The position numbers and the translations under genes were made by a program. DNA of 27,012 nucleotides from a virus, in the IMG/VR virus record IMGVR_UViG_3300017748_000106, positions 1 to 27,012 of that record. One strand, given 5' to 3'. Positions 8,001 through 16,536 of this stretch are shown here, one piece after another (the stretch's first letter is position 1; each line of letters begins with the position of its first letter). The notes beneath the pieces are model-generated. The model made no database searches. It saw only the letters and a program-made list of their open reading frames with translations, and was not told where the DNA came from.

Positions 8001-11000
8001 AAATATCTAAGCCTACTTCAGTATCACGACCTATGTTTGTAAACTCTAGTTTCCCTGGTTTACCATAAAATTCAAGAAGCTGCACAGCTGCATCCAGTTT
8101 GTTTAGTGGAATATTACTTAGCTCTGTATTTGCTAAAGCTATAAGAGTATTTACTAAAGCATCATTGTTAGCTCCAAATTTTCCCTTTTTAATATTATAT
8201 TTAACACCTCGACCTCTTTTATTCTTAATAGCGTTTTTAATTCTAACCAACTTAGTATTTATAGTAGCGTCATTCATTACTTTAGTAACATATTCTACTG
8301 TGCTATCAACTTGCGAATCTTTAGAAAAATCAGTTCTTAAAATTCTATTTGACATTGCTAGTGCTTGAGAAGATTTAATAATACCTCTAGACTTCAGACC
8401 TGTAATTTTATCTAACAAACTTTTTTGAGCAGCTTTGTAAGCATTTTCAGATTCCCTTGCTGCCTTAGCCTCTAGTTTTATCTGTGTTTTTAATCCATCA
8501 GAATCTATAATTAGGCTTGTTTTTTTCTTTTTGCCTTGGGTAATTCGTTTAGCCGAGGGGCCTCTTTTTTTACCAAATACACCAGGCTCTGAAGCTTGTT
8601 TCTGAAGTTGAGTTTGAGATTGTTTTTGAACATCTACATTAGGTGATCTGTTTGGGTCAATTTTATTTACTAAACTTATATTAGCTTCAGTTGCTGGCAT
8701 TCCTGTCAGCTGTGTAAATTTTTCTCTTAAACCAATTAATGTGTTTGATTCTGCGTCTAGCTTTAGAGCATTCATGGCATCTCTGTTAGGATTTTGCTTA
8801 ATAAACTCTACCACCTGGTCAGGAGTAATTTCTACATCTACATCAATCTGATCGGGGTCAGCAATATAAGATAAATACCCATCTTCTAGACTCACTCCTC
8901 CTCTTTCTTTAGATGCTATCCATATACTTGAAACACCACTTTCTCTAGGCGACAACCCGGTTACTCGTTTCCAGCTTTCTGGAGTAAACTTTACAACAGG
9001 GGATGCACTTTTTTTATCTCTAGATATTAAGCCTTCTAATCCAAACTCTACATCTCTAGATTCTAATTGTGTTTGCTCTTCAGTTTTAACACGAGTTATA
9101 GCGTCCGCTACCTCTTTGGCGTTCTCGGAAGTTTCTATTATTCGTTGATTAACCTCGCTTTCGTTTGTTAAACCCTGTAAATCAGCCGGCTTACCATCGT
9201 TTACATCTATTACTGTTTTTAAAATAAACTTCTCAACCTTCTTCGGTATTTTTTTTAAGGGTCTACCTGTTTTTCTGTTAATAGCTTGTACAGTTCCGTC
9301 TTCATTTAGCTGAACATCTACAGTTCTACTGCCAGGAACTCTAAATACTTGAGGCCCTCCCTTACGTTGAGATGGAGGTATGGTTTGAAAACTTTTAGGA
9401 GTTGTTGGAGTTTTAACTAAAACTGGCAACTCTAAATCTATAGTGTAAGTTTTTTTACCCCTTTTAGATCCTCGCCTTTTTATTTTAACGTCAATCCCTG
9501 GATATGCTTTTTTTATTTTATCAACCTCAGCTTCAGCCTTAGCTTTGTCGTCCGTTTGAAAAGCACTAAAAGCCGCTTCGTTACCCTTCTCTTTTACAGA
9601 TTGTTGCGTTGCATCGCTATACTTTGTTGTTTTTGTAACAACATTACCATCAGCATCTACCTTTTCACTCAAGGTTTTAGACTTATTATATGTTTTTAAA
9701 CCACCTATAGATATAGTGGTTACCTCTATTACTTCTGCTCCGTCTGGTAGAGCGTTTTCCGCCTCAGTAATCATGTTCTTGAAAGCATCTCCGGTAGACT
9801 CCATTTTAGCGGTAAACTGATTTGTGGGTTTACCGTTTTCGTAAACTCTTGTGAAGCCAACAAAATTAGCGGAATCGCCACTGCTACTTATAATAACATC
9901 TAACTCGCCTGTCTGTGGATTATTATATTTAGCCGTTTGTACACCCTTAGAGTCTGGACTTGTTATGTCAGAGATAACAGCTTTACCATAAGGTAGTTTT
10001 TTATCAGTATGGGTTTTACCAAATATTTTTGGAGCTGCATCTATTCTAGCTTTTTTATCTACTTGCGTTTCCGCCTCCTCGGTAGCTTGAACTGCCTCTT
10101 GGGTTTCAACTTCTTGGCTACCCGTTTCGGCAGCTTCTTGCTGGATGTTACCTTCTCCCACTCCTTCGCCATCTTGGGTAGATTCTTGTACATCCAAGCT
10201 CTCTGTGCTTGACTTTTGAATGGCATCTTTTTTCTCTTTAATTAATAATTTTTTTACATTCTCAAACTCTTGGTCTGTATATGTGTCTTTATCTATTCTA
10301 TCTAGTACCTCCTGGTTAGTTACTGATGCTTCAGCTTGTGCCTGTGCCTCAGCTTCTGCTAAAGCTGTTTCTGCTGATCTATCTCTGGATTTTTCTCTAT
10401 CCATGAGAGCTTTTTGCATATCACTTATTTGACGTTGAGTAGGGTCTTCAATACCATTGTTAGCGAGTTCTTTTTTAGCATCACCTTTTGTTACAGTAAT
10501 AACTTCGTTAAAAGTATTTCCGTCCTGCTCTACCGTAACCTCCTCCGTCATGACTTGACTATAGTCGTCTACAATTTCAGATATCCTTTGGTCTATCTGT
10601 CTTTTTCTAAGCTTTGTTGTTTCAGACGCACTATCTGGTAATTTACTTCTTTCTATTTGTAGTTTAATTATTTCACTTTTAGCCTCGCCCTGTGGTATCA
10701 TAGGGTAGGTTTTTTCTATCTCTAAAGCAAATTGAGACTCTGCTTTTATATCAGTAACAACTGCCTTTAAGTCTGGATCATTAGTTATATCTATATCCAT
10801 TTTAGCAATCTGGTCAGGAGTTGCTGTTCCTATGGTTGCTAATATATAATCCTTAGTTACAAAGTCTTTACCAAGTCTGTACTGTGGTGTAATAAATGCA
10901 CCACGCGCCAAAGTTATTGGAGCTGAACCAGCGCCAGCAAACCCCTCTAAACCTATCTCAGCAATATCCATTTCCTGCCCAGCTAAAAGTCTTGCGGTTG

Positions 11001-12363
11001 CCTCACCAAGGCTACCCCCACCAATCTCAACACCTAAACCACTGGCTACTGGAGCTATTCTTTTTCCGTATCTGGCTGCAACTGCAATTCCTTTTTGAAC
11101 AGCGTTTTTAGTTACAGCTCCTTTACCAGCTTTAGCTAACTGTTTAGCAGTTCCTTTGGCTATTGCTTTACCAGTAGTACCTACTATTTTACCTGCAACA
11201 CCAGCTGTTACTGCGTCAATCATACCTATAGCAAGACCTCTGGTTGCCGCCTTGTTTCTTATTCTCTGTAATGCCTCTGGGTCTTCAAGAACCAGTCTTA
11301 TACCTTCTGCATCAAACTTACCTCCTTTCGCCTCAACTTCTTCTTTCATAAATTCAGTATAAGACATACCGAACTCTAACGCTAAAGATGCACCACCAAA
11401 TGCGCCACCAACCGCTCCTGCGCCTGCGCCAAATAAAGCACCTGGCCCCGATACGGCTGTTAGAGTAGCACCTGCCGCTGCACCTGTCGATGCTCCTACC
11501 CCGGCAGCCGCAGCTGACGCAGGATTAAGCATAGATGAAAAAGAATCAATTAATAATTCTGGAGCAATAGATAAATTTGCGCCGAAGCCTAGCATAAATC
11601 CTAAAAATCCACCACCATTTTGCTCATATATTTTTTGAAAACTTTTCATTTCATCTGACTGCACAACACCCTCAGATTTTTTTACGGCCGCTATGTATTC
11701 TTGTAGTTCTGCATCGGTTATGTTTTTGCCCTTGGCGTACAAAGCAATAGCATCATCTACTGATTGTCCTTTGGTAAATCCATTGCCAATAGCACGATAC
11801 ATATCTCCCCAAAAATCAGCACTAAGAACGCCCAAAATAGGCTTGTCATCAAACGCCCAATCCAAAGCTTGACCTAACCAGCTTTCTTCAAGCCATGTTT
11901 CGTCTTCTATCTGTGGAATATTAAATTCTTCAGCTTCGTTTATTGCCTCATCTGTGCCAGATCGGTACAACTCAGTGTCAAAAATCTCTATTTCGTTTGG
12001 GTCATCAACACCTTCTACCACTTCCACATCCTCTTCTATGTTTGGTGTAACAGGAGGGGGTTGGTTTAATGAAGGGTCAGGAGTTTCGACTGGTGAAGTA
12101 TCCAAGGATCCATCCTCCACCGGAGGTATTGTAGTATCTGCATCCGTATCTTCCGTTGGAGAAGTGCCAGGTAATTCTTCCTCTTTTTTTTTTAAGCCTA
12201 AAACATTTGACGCTTCTAGCTCAGCTACATCTTTAAAAGTTCCTTCTTCTAAATAATCAAACAGCCCGTCATAACCTAGAGTTGGAGCCATCTCTAAAAA
12301 CTCCTCTAAACTTTTAAATGCTCCATCTATAGCATAGTCATATAAGTCTTCTAATTCAAACAT
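5038..12363 (-). CDS. Giant internal virion/ejection protein (2441 aa), T7 gp16 position
   Basis: The largest gene here. Residues 1-60 are acidic and helical, and about 60-150 form an acidic Pro/Thr-rich linker. Residues about 250-480 are Gly/Ala-rich with small-residue hydrophobic stretches (ASTGAAAGATLTA, GAGAGAVGGAFGGAS) that could insert in membranes. A Glu/Ala/Gln helical segment (AEAEAQAQAEAS) lies near 670 and a Lys-rich region near 1270-1330. Hydrophobic segments occur around 2190-2290 (YPILYTVLSQAF), and the tail is highly charged and ends DPSEY. It is third in a trio after 202- and 753-aa proteins, the order of T7 gp14-gp15-gp16, so a DNA-ejection channel protein carried in the capsid is the best reading. 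It is nearly twice the length of T7 gp16, and I see no lytic transglycosylase motif and no DxDGD RNA-polymerase motif. A large polyvalent protein is the alternative. Confidence 0.7.
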   Translation of the reverse strand: MFELEDLYDYAIDGAFKSLEEFLEMAPTLGYDGLFDYLEEGTFKDVAELEASNVLGLKKKEEELPGTSPTEDTDADTTIPPVEDGSLDTSPVETPDPSLNQPPPVTPNIEEDVEVVEGVDDPNEIEIFDTELYRSGTDEAINEAEEFNIPQIEDETWLEESWLGQALDWAFDDKPILGVLSADFWGDMYRAIGNGFTKGQSVDDAIALYAKGKNITDAELQEYIAAVKKSEGVVQSDEMKSFQKIYEQNGGGFLGFMLGFGANLSIAPELLIDSFSSMLNPASAAAAGVGASTGAAAGATLTAVSGPGALFGAGAGAVGGAFGGASLALEFGMSYTEFMKEEVEAKGGKFDAEGIRLVLEDPEALQRIRNKAATRGLAIGMIDAVTAGVAGKIVGTTGKAIAKGTAKQLAKAGKGAVTKNAVQKGIAVAARYGKRIAPVASGLGVEIGGGSLGEATARLLAGQEMDIAEIGLEGFAGAGSAPITLARGAFITPQYRLGKDFVTKDYILATIGTATPDQIAKMDIDITNDPDLKAVVTDIKAESQFALEIEKTYPMIPQGEAKSEIIKLQIERSKLPDSASETTKLRKRQIDQRISEIVDDYSQVMTEEVTVEQDGNTFNEVITVTKGDAKKELANNGIEDPTQRQISDMQKALMDREKSRDRSAETALAEAEAQAQAEASVTNQEVLDRIDKDTYTDQEFENVKKLLIKEKKDAIQKSSTESLDVQESTQDGEGVGEGNIQQEAAETGSQEVETQEAVQATEEAETQVDKKARIDAAPKIFGKTHTDKKLPYGKAVISDITSPDSKGVQTAKYNNPQTGELDVIISSSGDSANFVGFTRVYENGKPTNQFTAKMESTGDAFKNMITEAENALPDGAEVIEVTTISIGGLKTYNKSKTLSEKVDADGNVVTKTTKYSDATQQSVKEKGNEAAFSAFQTDDKAKAEAEVDKIKKAYPGIDVKIKRRGSKRGKKTYTIDLELPVLVKTPTTPKSFQTIPPSQRKGGPQVFRVPGSRTVDVQLNEDGTVQAINRKTGRPLKKIPKKVEKFILKTVIDVNDGKPADLQGLTNESEVNQRIIETSENAKEVADAITRVKTEEQTQLESRDVEFGLEGLISRDKKSASPVVKFTPESWKRVTGLSPRESGVSSIWIASKERGGVSLEDGYLSYIADPDQIDVDVEITPDQVVEFIKQNPNRDAMNALKLDAESNTLIGLREKFTQLTGMPATEANISLVNKIDPNRSPNVDVQKQSQTQLQKQASEPGVFGKKRGPSAKRITQGKKKKTSLIIDSDGLKTQIKLEAKAARESENAYKAAQKSLLDKITGLKSRGIIKSSQALAMSNRILRTDFSKDSQVDSTVEYVTKVMNDATINTKLVRIKNAIKNKRGRGVKYNIKKGKFGANNDALVNTLIALANTELSNIPLNKLDAAVQLLEFYGKPGKLEFTNIGRDTEVGLDILNSIDESLKLGTEINIKDKKAKDKKPRKTKEYDVTKAIKEIKSKKPDLSKLNDDNDIEIAKQFAKITKEDIGALIQEKDGVFDYSKLETLRVVMQNLTQGVVNVDTNNILNDILSTRDSKPVTSVMKKVTKNGILKHFKNISSSIKIALTNSRSGKNLILDKIRSSVATSVDNAFGNLNSTTIYDNTFGRLAKTFESYNVFVGKMRAKSDSARALLEKDGVNKVRKILGGRNTDNKVVKKGYKLRLIQLTREYLNNMVDGEANPKAPNPVEFIEATLKDINSKKGTGRLTALDGKIIQELSDQFTVDGEISLDKLEKSLTKNEKAALNILDTENAKLAPLSKFTSAVLRGNRVELYNSYSHRVVLMSDIQQTNDLNTRGEQYSQASTKGGANQARTSGAKPISFDPFYSLEKGASGVALDYFMTNEVRRVKKTINKVTAEIQADPNSTDAQKAAVSALDKSVSEILEVTFGETQRDVSFLGSIGNKVKRIAYQAILGSVTRMVSEIQSNMSMIIADPKAAMTGFTKFGKLSFLSRKEGTDILNNLGSRMTTRLFETRSLSSRFADVTGFLQSTPSDGTARSHVANIMQVILRMGVKQTAAVVDKIASTIISSPDKSLSIPMWYGKFATTFEAETGIKLTSKDLKDIGRGESKYLGDKYKAAVEKATKKADQTATMIGTSKNPFDSVIKNQYRTTGKGGGGAVNAYRAANKFMANFSLFEYATARMAVGALQRKGEISRTQALGILAGVGMRMTMYPILYTVLSQAFDQELFGVDDESEDESDIEDIITRQVVGTMLSLMTRKSMGNIPNLVPSMLIEQFNEKALDGLREGDYDAYKHSIVYNQLSLDQIEDKGLTKTAVGVLAGPFGPIIKTLERMTSLGFRSINNATKESREKNKEELTNRMVLELLGNSGLVPFYKDIRRAVVKDFFADDVKNRKRSKREKERREYLEYLKTEDPSEYRRELREQANDSFEDEYFEEDDFDPSEY

Positions 12364-12371
12364 ATATTTAT

Positions 12372-14633
12372 TTAATTATTTTGGTCAGTAAACAACTTTT
12401 TCATTCTTTGATTATATTCCTGTCTGGATTCACCTTCTCTTCGAGGGTTGGCAGCTCTAATTTCCATTGCACTTAATCTACCACTTGACGCTCTAACTGT
12501 GTTAACTCTGTTAGCTGCCTCATTTAATATTCTAGCTATTTCATTAGTTACATCACTATTTGTGTAATTGTCATTGTCTAATTGGAAAATAGTATTTTTA
12601 CCTGCAATTCTAATCATAATAACTTCATCATCACCATCTCTATTAGGGAATAAACGATTTGTTTCAGCCGCTATCTGTTCTGATGTAGCACCAGATGGAA
12701 GTCTATCTTTTACATATTCTAATACCGCAGCATCTGCTTTCTCATCAGATATCAAAGTCATTTTTACTTTTTCGTCAGGGAATAGCTTAGCAAGGTTTGT
12801 TTTTAAACTTTTCTTCATTGCCTTACGGAATATAGTGGCAAGCTGATTTCTGTCTGTAGTATCTGTTGTAAATATTCCTCCAAGGCCTGTTTCGCTACCA
12901 GGGCCACCGCCTCCAAGCTCATCTTTAACAAGGTCAAATAGAGTTTTCCCCTCTGCATCTATTTTAGTACTATCTGTGTAGTCTGCACTAATTGCTTCTT
13001 GAGTTCCTTTTCCGCTTACAACAATACCGCTTTTTTTCAATACATCTAAATCATATCCTTGTTGCTCTAAAGCTTTTTCTATCTGAACTCTAGTGGCATC
13101 TTTTCCAGTTAATGTTTTATAAAGACTTGTTATTTCATTTAGTAGACTAACTGGATCTTTATCTTTACTATCTACAACGCCATCTTGATTAACATCTTGA
13201 GTAGATTGAGCTGCACGCTCAATAGACACTGGCGGCATCCCGTCTCTAAATATATCTATAGTGGTTGGCTGTATATCGAAATTAGTAATTCTGCCAGCTG
13301 CACCACCCTCAACGTCAGTGTTAAGATCACTTATAAGTGTTTGCATAATAGCAGTAGCGTTAGCTTGGTCTGCTGTAAGTATATCCGCTATTTGACCAGC
13401 TTCTCCACCGATAATATCAAGTTTTTCTGTTTGCGCAGCAGAGCTTGCGTTTTCTTGTTGTCCAGTTTTAAATCCTGCTTTTTCTCGTTTATATCCAACT
13501 TGAGATTCAACTTGTAATCTAACATAATCTCTTGCTGCCTCTATCATGTCTTCAGTATATGTGTAAGTGGGCGGTGTCGTGCCAACATCTACTTTTATAA
13601 AATTATCGATAGAAGAGTTTGGGTAAAGCTGTCTAAACTGCTCTTCACTTTGAGCAAACTTATATAGATTTCCGTCCTTACCTTTAATACCATGTTGCTC
13701 TATAATATTTGCAACATTTGGAATTTGACTATCTCCAACAGCCCCTAGGCCGTCAGTAAGAACAATGCTGTCTACTATGCTTTCTCTTAGAGTATCAAAA
13801 GCTTGATAAGCTTCTCCATTCTCATCTTTAAGAATAGAGTTCATTTGTCTTGCCCCCTCTGTGGTCACTACAGCTCCACCGCCTTCTAACAGCGTGTAGT
13901 CTTCTATGTAGGAAGTTATAAAAGTACCTATATCATCTACATTATTAGCCACCAATGTTTTAACATCATACTTATTGCCATTGTCTTCATAATTTATTTT
14001 GTTATTTATTGAGCTATAAGGAAGGTAGTTTTCAGGGTGAGTATCATAGTCGGGCATAATTTGATTACCGTTTCCGTCATCAATCATCCTAACGCTATAC
14101 ACATTTCCTTTTGGCGACACCCAAGGAACTACATTATTTAAATTACCAAAAGATTGTAATTCATCCTTTATAAATGTTTCAGTTGCAGAAGCAATTTTAA
14201 CACCATCTTCACCAAGCTGCTGTCTTTCTGTGGCTTTAACAAATGAAGCATCCCAATCTTTAGACGCGATACCCCAGTTAGCAATATTATCTTTTGCTTT
14301 TTGTATAAATTGCAAAAATTCAGCAGGCTTCATACCTCCTCTTTTAACAATACCATTTAGTGTGGTAACCTGCTCTCTCATTTGAGTTGCAAGCATATTG
14401 ACTTGATCTCCTAAAGTTTTAGAGTTATAGGCATCTGCCTTTTCAAGTTGATTTAATACCGCATCTGTTTCGTCATCAATCTCTTTCTTTCGAGCCTCTC
14501 TGTCTTCAGCTATTTTATTGAAAGTTTCATTAATACCTCTTGACATTTGATTCCAGTTTACCTGGGTATTTTCCCTACCCTGGTATATCTGATAATCTAA
14601 TGCGGATTCTTTTCTACTAAATTCGTTTGCCAT
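12372..14633 (-). CDS. Internal virion protein (753 aa), T7 gp15 position
   Basis: A 753-residue, mostly soluble protein. The N-terminal 120 residues are strongly helical and charged (FNKIAEDREARKKEIDDETD), suggesting coiled coil. The centre mixes acidic loops with beta-like stretches. DVNQDGVVDSKD at residues 480-491 matches an EF-hand/dockerin-type calcium loop, with acidic or polar residues at 1, 3, 5, 9 and 12. The size and place, between a 202-aa membrane-like protein and a giant protein, correspond to T7 gp15 (747 aa), an inner core protein that enters the host envelope during DNA ejection. Sequence similarity to gp15 is not visible by eye, so the role rests on synteny and length. The gap to the giant gene is 8 bases. 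Its ATG follows a run of A without a Shine-Dalgarno core. Confidence 0.65.
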   Translation of the reverse strand: MANEFSRKESALDYQIYQGRENTQVNWNQMSRGINETFNKIAEDREARKKEIDDETDAVLNQLEKADAYNSKTLGDQVNMLATQMREQVTTLNGIVKRGGMKPAEFLQFIQKAKDNIANWGIASKDWDASFVKATERQQLGEDGVKIASATETFIKDELQSFGNLNNVVPWVSPKGNVYSVRMIDDGNGNQIMPDYDTHPENYLPYSSINNKINYEDNGNKYDVKTLVANNVDDIGTFITSYIEDYTLLEGGGAVVTTEGARQMNSILKDENGEAYQAFDTLRESIVDSIVLTDGLGAVGDSQIPNVANIIEQHGIKGKDGNLYKFAQSEEQFRQLYPNSSIDNFIKVDVGTTPPTYTYTEDMIEAARDYVRLQVESQVGYKREKAGFKTGQQENASSAAQTEKLDIIGGEAGQIADILTADQANATAIMQTLISDLNTDVEGGAAGRITNFDIQPTTIDIFRDGMPPVSIERAAQSTQDVNQDGVVDSKDKDPVSLLNEITSLYKTLTGKDATRVQIEKALEQQGYDLDVLKKSGIVVSGKGTQEAISADYTDSTKIDAEGKTLFDLVKDELGGGGPGSETGLGGIFTTDTTDRNQLATIFRKAMKKSLKTNLAKLFPDEKVKMTLISDEKADAAVLEYVKDRLPSGATSEQIAAETNRLFPNRDGDDEVIMIRIAGKNTIFQLDNDNYTNSDVTNEIARILNEAANRVNTVRASSGRLSAMEIRAANPRREGESRQEYNQRMKKLFTDQNN

Positions 14634-14642
14634 AATTTTTTT

Positions 14643-15251
14643 TTAAACTGTAGAATTATTCATTCTGTCTAGGTAGACGTCATCCGCTTTTGTAGTTTTA
14701 GCACCAAACAAAGGAGCTAAATTAGCTACACCCATAGCAGTGTCTGCTACACCTTGAATGCCTTGCTGTTGAGCAAGAACTGAGGCTTGTGCTGCCTCTT
14801 TTGCCCTTAACTCTTGGTCTTTGGCATAACCTAAATCCATTGCTTTTAAATCTTGATTAATAGCATCTTTAGCATCAGCCTTCATCTTGGCATTTTTTTC
14901 TAAATCTTTTTGCATTAACAACCTTGTTTTCTCTGTGTTTGCATCAGCCGTTTGCTGAACGAGGCCTACGCCGGCAGCTAAATTTCTAGGGTCACCTTCT
15001 TGAAGTGCTTGAATGTTTTGTTGTTGAGCCGCTAAGTTAGATTCCTTAGCAAATTCATAAGCTTCTCTTGAGACTTGAAGCCCTTCGTAAAAATTCTTTT
15101 CTGCTCTTTTTCTCGCCTCCGCCATGGCTTTCTTAGACTCTCTTTCTGCTTTTGCCGCTGCGTCTGCTTGTTTACGAGCTTGACTAAATGAGCCTATCGT
15201 TCCTGCCGCGGAAGACGCCACTCCTACTACTGCTGCTGTTGTAACTGCCAT
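14643..15251 (-). CDS. Internal virion protein (202 aa), T7 gp14 position
   Basis: Residues 2-22 (AVTTAAVVGVASSAAGTIGS) are a short small-residue hydrophobic helix able to enter a membrane. After it comes a long Ala/Lys/Glu/Gln-rich helical region to about residue 165 (KQADAAAKAERESKKAMAEA and onward), then a second Ala/Gly-rich segment (GVADTAMGVANLAPLFGA). This layout, length and position match T7 gp14 (196 aa), the first ejected core protein, which lodges in the outer membrane. Marine and flavobacterial podoviruses usually carry such an Ala-rich protein just before the larger internal proteins. It starts one base before the stop of the acetyltransferase gene and ends 9 bases before the next start, so all are co-transcribed. 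A chaperone or scaffold for the larger core proteins is a weaker alternative. Confidence 0.7.
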   Translation of the reverse strand: MAVTTAAVVGVASSAAGTIGSFSQARKQADAAAKAERESKKAMAEARKRAEKNFYEGLQVSREAYEFAKESNLAAQQQNIQALQEGDPRNLAAGVGLVQQTADANTEKTRLLMQKDLEKNAKMKADAKDAINQDLKAMDLGYAKDQELRAKEAAQASVLAQQQGIQGVADTAMGVANLAPLFGAKTTKADDVYLDRMNNSTV

Positions 15252-15252
15252 A

Positions 15253-15663
15253 TTATAATTTTTTAATCATTTCGGTTGAATAACTTGAAGCTTCTTCATA
15301 CCCCACTTTTTTGTAAACATCAATTAAAGGTTTATTTTTAATTAATGCATATACATATTTTTTATTTAAATTACGAGCTTGCTCAGTAATTGTTTGCACT
15401 AATAAAGCTAACGCTTTTTTTCTGTTTGCCCTATCCTTGTAATGAATATTTGATATAATCCAATCACACCAAACTGCCGTTGAATTTGTTGTGTACATAA
15501 ATCCAGCGCAAATAGGTATCTTACCATCGTACACCATGTATCCGCCTGTTCCGTTTTCGGGTAAAAAATCTTTAGAAGGAGGTGTCCATCTCCAGTCATT
15601 CCACCAATCCACTAATACGGCATCGTAGTCAGTTACTTTTAAAGGCTGTACATTTAATTTCAT
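15253..15663 (-). CDS. GNAT-like N-acetyltransferase
   Basis: A 136-residue protein resembling small GNAT acetyltransferases common in marine phages. The N-terminus has DWWNDWRWTPPSKDFLP, then the strand-rich GGYMVYDGKIPICAGFMY and WCDWIISN (beta-4 like), a basic turn KDRANRKKAL where acetyl-CoA pyrophosphate would bind, and the typical C-terminal YVYALIKNKPLIDVYKKVGY with the GY ending seen in many GNATs. The canonical Q/RxxGxG/A loop is not present, so cofactor binding is inferred from the overall pattern. The substrate is unknown and could be a virion protein, a host protein or a small molecule. It lies between tail-appendage and internal virion genes and has its own predicted promoter only 8 bases upstream, suggesting near-leaderless expression. 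Confidence 0.75.
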   Translation of the reverse strand: MKLNVQPLKVTDYDAVLVDWWNDWRWTPPSKDFLPENGTGGYMVYDGKIPICAGFMYTTNSTAVWCDWIISNIHYKDRANRKKALALLVQTITEQARNLNKKYVYALIKNKPLIDVYKKVGYEEASSYSTEMIKKL

Positions 15664-15670
15664 TTAGTAA

Positions 15671-15685
15671 CAAAGATAGTAAAAA
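15671..15685 (-). promoter_or_regulatory. Bacteroidota-type promoter box before the acetyltransferase
   Basis: Read on the minus strand: TTTTT, AC, then TATCTTTG (15671-15678), an exact fit to TAnnTTTG. It lies in the short gap between the 279-aa tail gene and the acetyltransferase. Only seven bases separate the box from the ATG, so a start about 5-7 bases downstream would yield a leaderless or almost leaderless mRNA. No TTG is visible at the -33 position. Confidence 0.55.
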
Positions 15686-15686
15686 T

Positions 15687-16526
15687 CTATGGATTGCTTT
15701 TCATCACACTACTCCCGACTGAAAATAGTTCTACTGGGCTAGTTGAGTCATTTTCTAATTTAAATTGAAGAAAATAACCTCTAGCCCCATGCGATTCTGC
15801 CGTAGCGTTTTTTATGTACATAATAAATTGCCCCACAACAGGTGTTGCTACCCCTGTTGAGTTGTCTATAACGATACTATTGGCATTGATAGCTGTAACT
15901 ATTCCGGCGAGCTGAGGAGCGCCTGTAGCTGTTGGAGGTGTTCCAGCTAAAGTAACAAAATACACGAAGTCACCTATGGATATTATTGAGCCTGTTGGCA
16001 CAGCAAAATCTATAGTAGTTGCAGCACCCACTACAGTAACTCCAGTAGCAGAACCTAAACCATTGGCAGATCTCATTTGCCAGTTTATCACAGCTGCATT
16101 AGTTCGTATAAAGCTAAACCACTCTCCTTCTTTTTGCTCAAAATAAGTTTCAAGCATACCACCTGGTGTTCCATCCGTTATATCTGTAGCCAGTTCAGTA
16201 CATGCCCATCTCGCTTGAGTGGTATCTACTACTGTAGTATTTGACTCGTATGATAAAGTTTTAAAGAGCTTGATACTTAATGTTGGCTCTGGATTAAATA
16301 CACTTGTAATTGTAGATGGACTAAATTGACCATAGTAAGTGTTTCGAGACTCATTGGTGTTGTGCCTAAAAAGATTGCCACCACTAAAAGAATAAAAATA
16401 ACTATTCATTCCTATCATATATTCAGGAAAAAAAGAATAAAATGAAGGCCACCCACCCTTTCCTTGAGCGTCAATGGTTAGCGGTGCTGAGTCTTGGTTG
16501 TACGATAAAGTGTATTCTGATGCCAT
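15687..16526 (-). CDS. Tail appendage/structural protein, GWPSFYSF family
   Basis: A 279-residue virion protein of a type I associate with flavobacterial and crAss-like podoviruses. Residues 24-58 contain GWPSFYSFFPEYMIGM and FSGGNLFRHNTNES, followed by NTYYGQFSPSTITSVF, KLFKTLSYES (88-95) and EGEWFSFIRTN (134-143). The C-terminus has HGARGYFLQFKLEND and SPVELFSVGSS. In related phages this domain is found in tail or nozzle-associated proteins, so an external tail component is likely. Residues about 171-241 form a beta-rich segment (SIISIGDFVYFV, IVTAINANSIVI, VVGQFIMYIKN) that recurs in two other virion proteins here. The gene follows the 339-aa tail protein after 10 bases and is followed by a promoter, so it ends the main tail gene block. 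Confidence 0.75.
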   Translation of the reverse strand: MASEYTLSYNQDSAPLTIDAQGKGGWPSFYSFFPEYMIGMNSYFYSFSGGNLFRHNTNESRNTYYGQFSPSTITSVFNPEPTLSIKLFKTLSYESNTTVVDTTQARWACTELATDITDGTPGGMLETYFEQKEGEWFSFIRTNAAVINWQMRSANGLGSATGVTVVGAATTIDFAVPTGSIISIGDFVYFVTLAGTPPTATGAPQLAGIVTAINANSIVIDNSTGVATPVVGQFIMYIKNATAESHGARGYFLQFKLENDSTSPVELFSVGSSVMKSNP

Positions 16527-16536
16527 AGTTTATTTT

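Noticed and set aside
5038-12363. Virion RNA polymerase, as in some crAss-like giant proteins
   Set aside because: I looked for DxDGD-type catalytic motifs in the 2441-aa sequence and found none. Composition and neighbours fit an internal ejection protein better.
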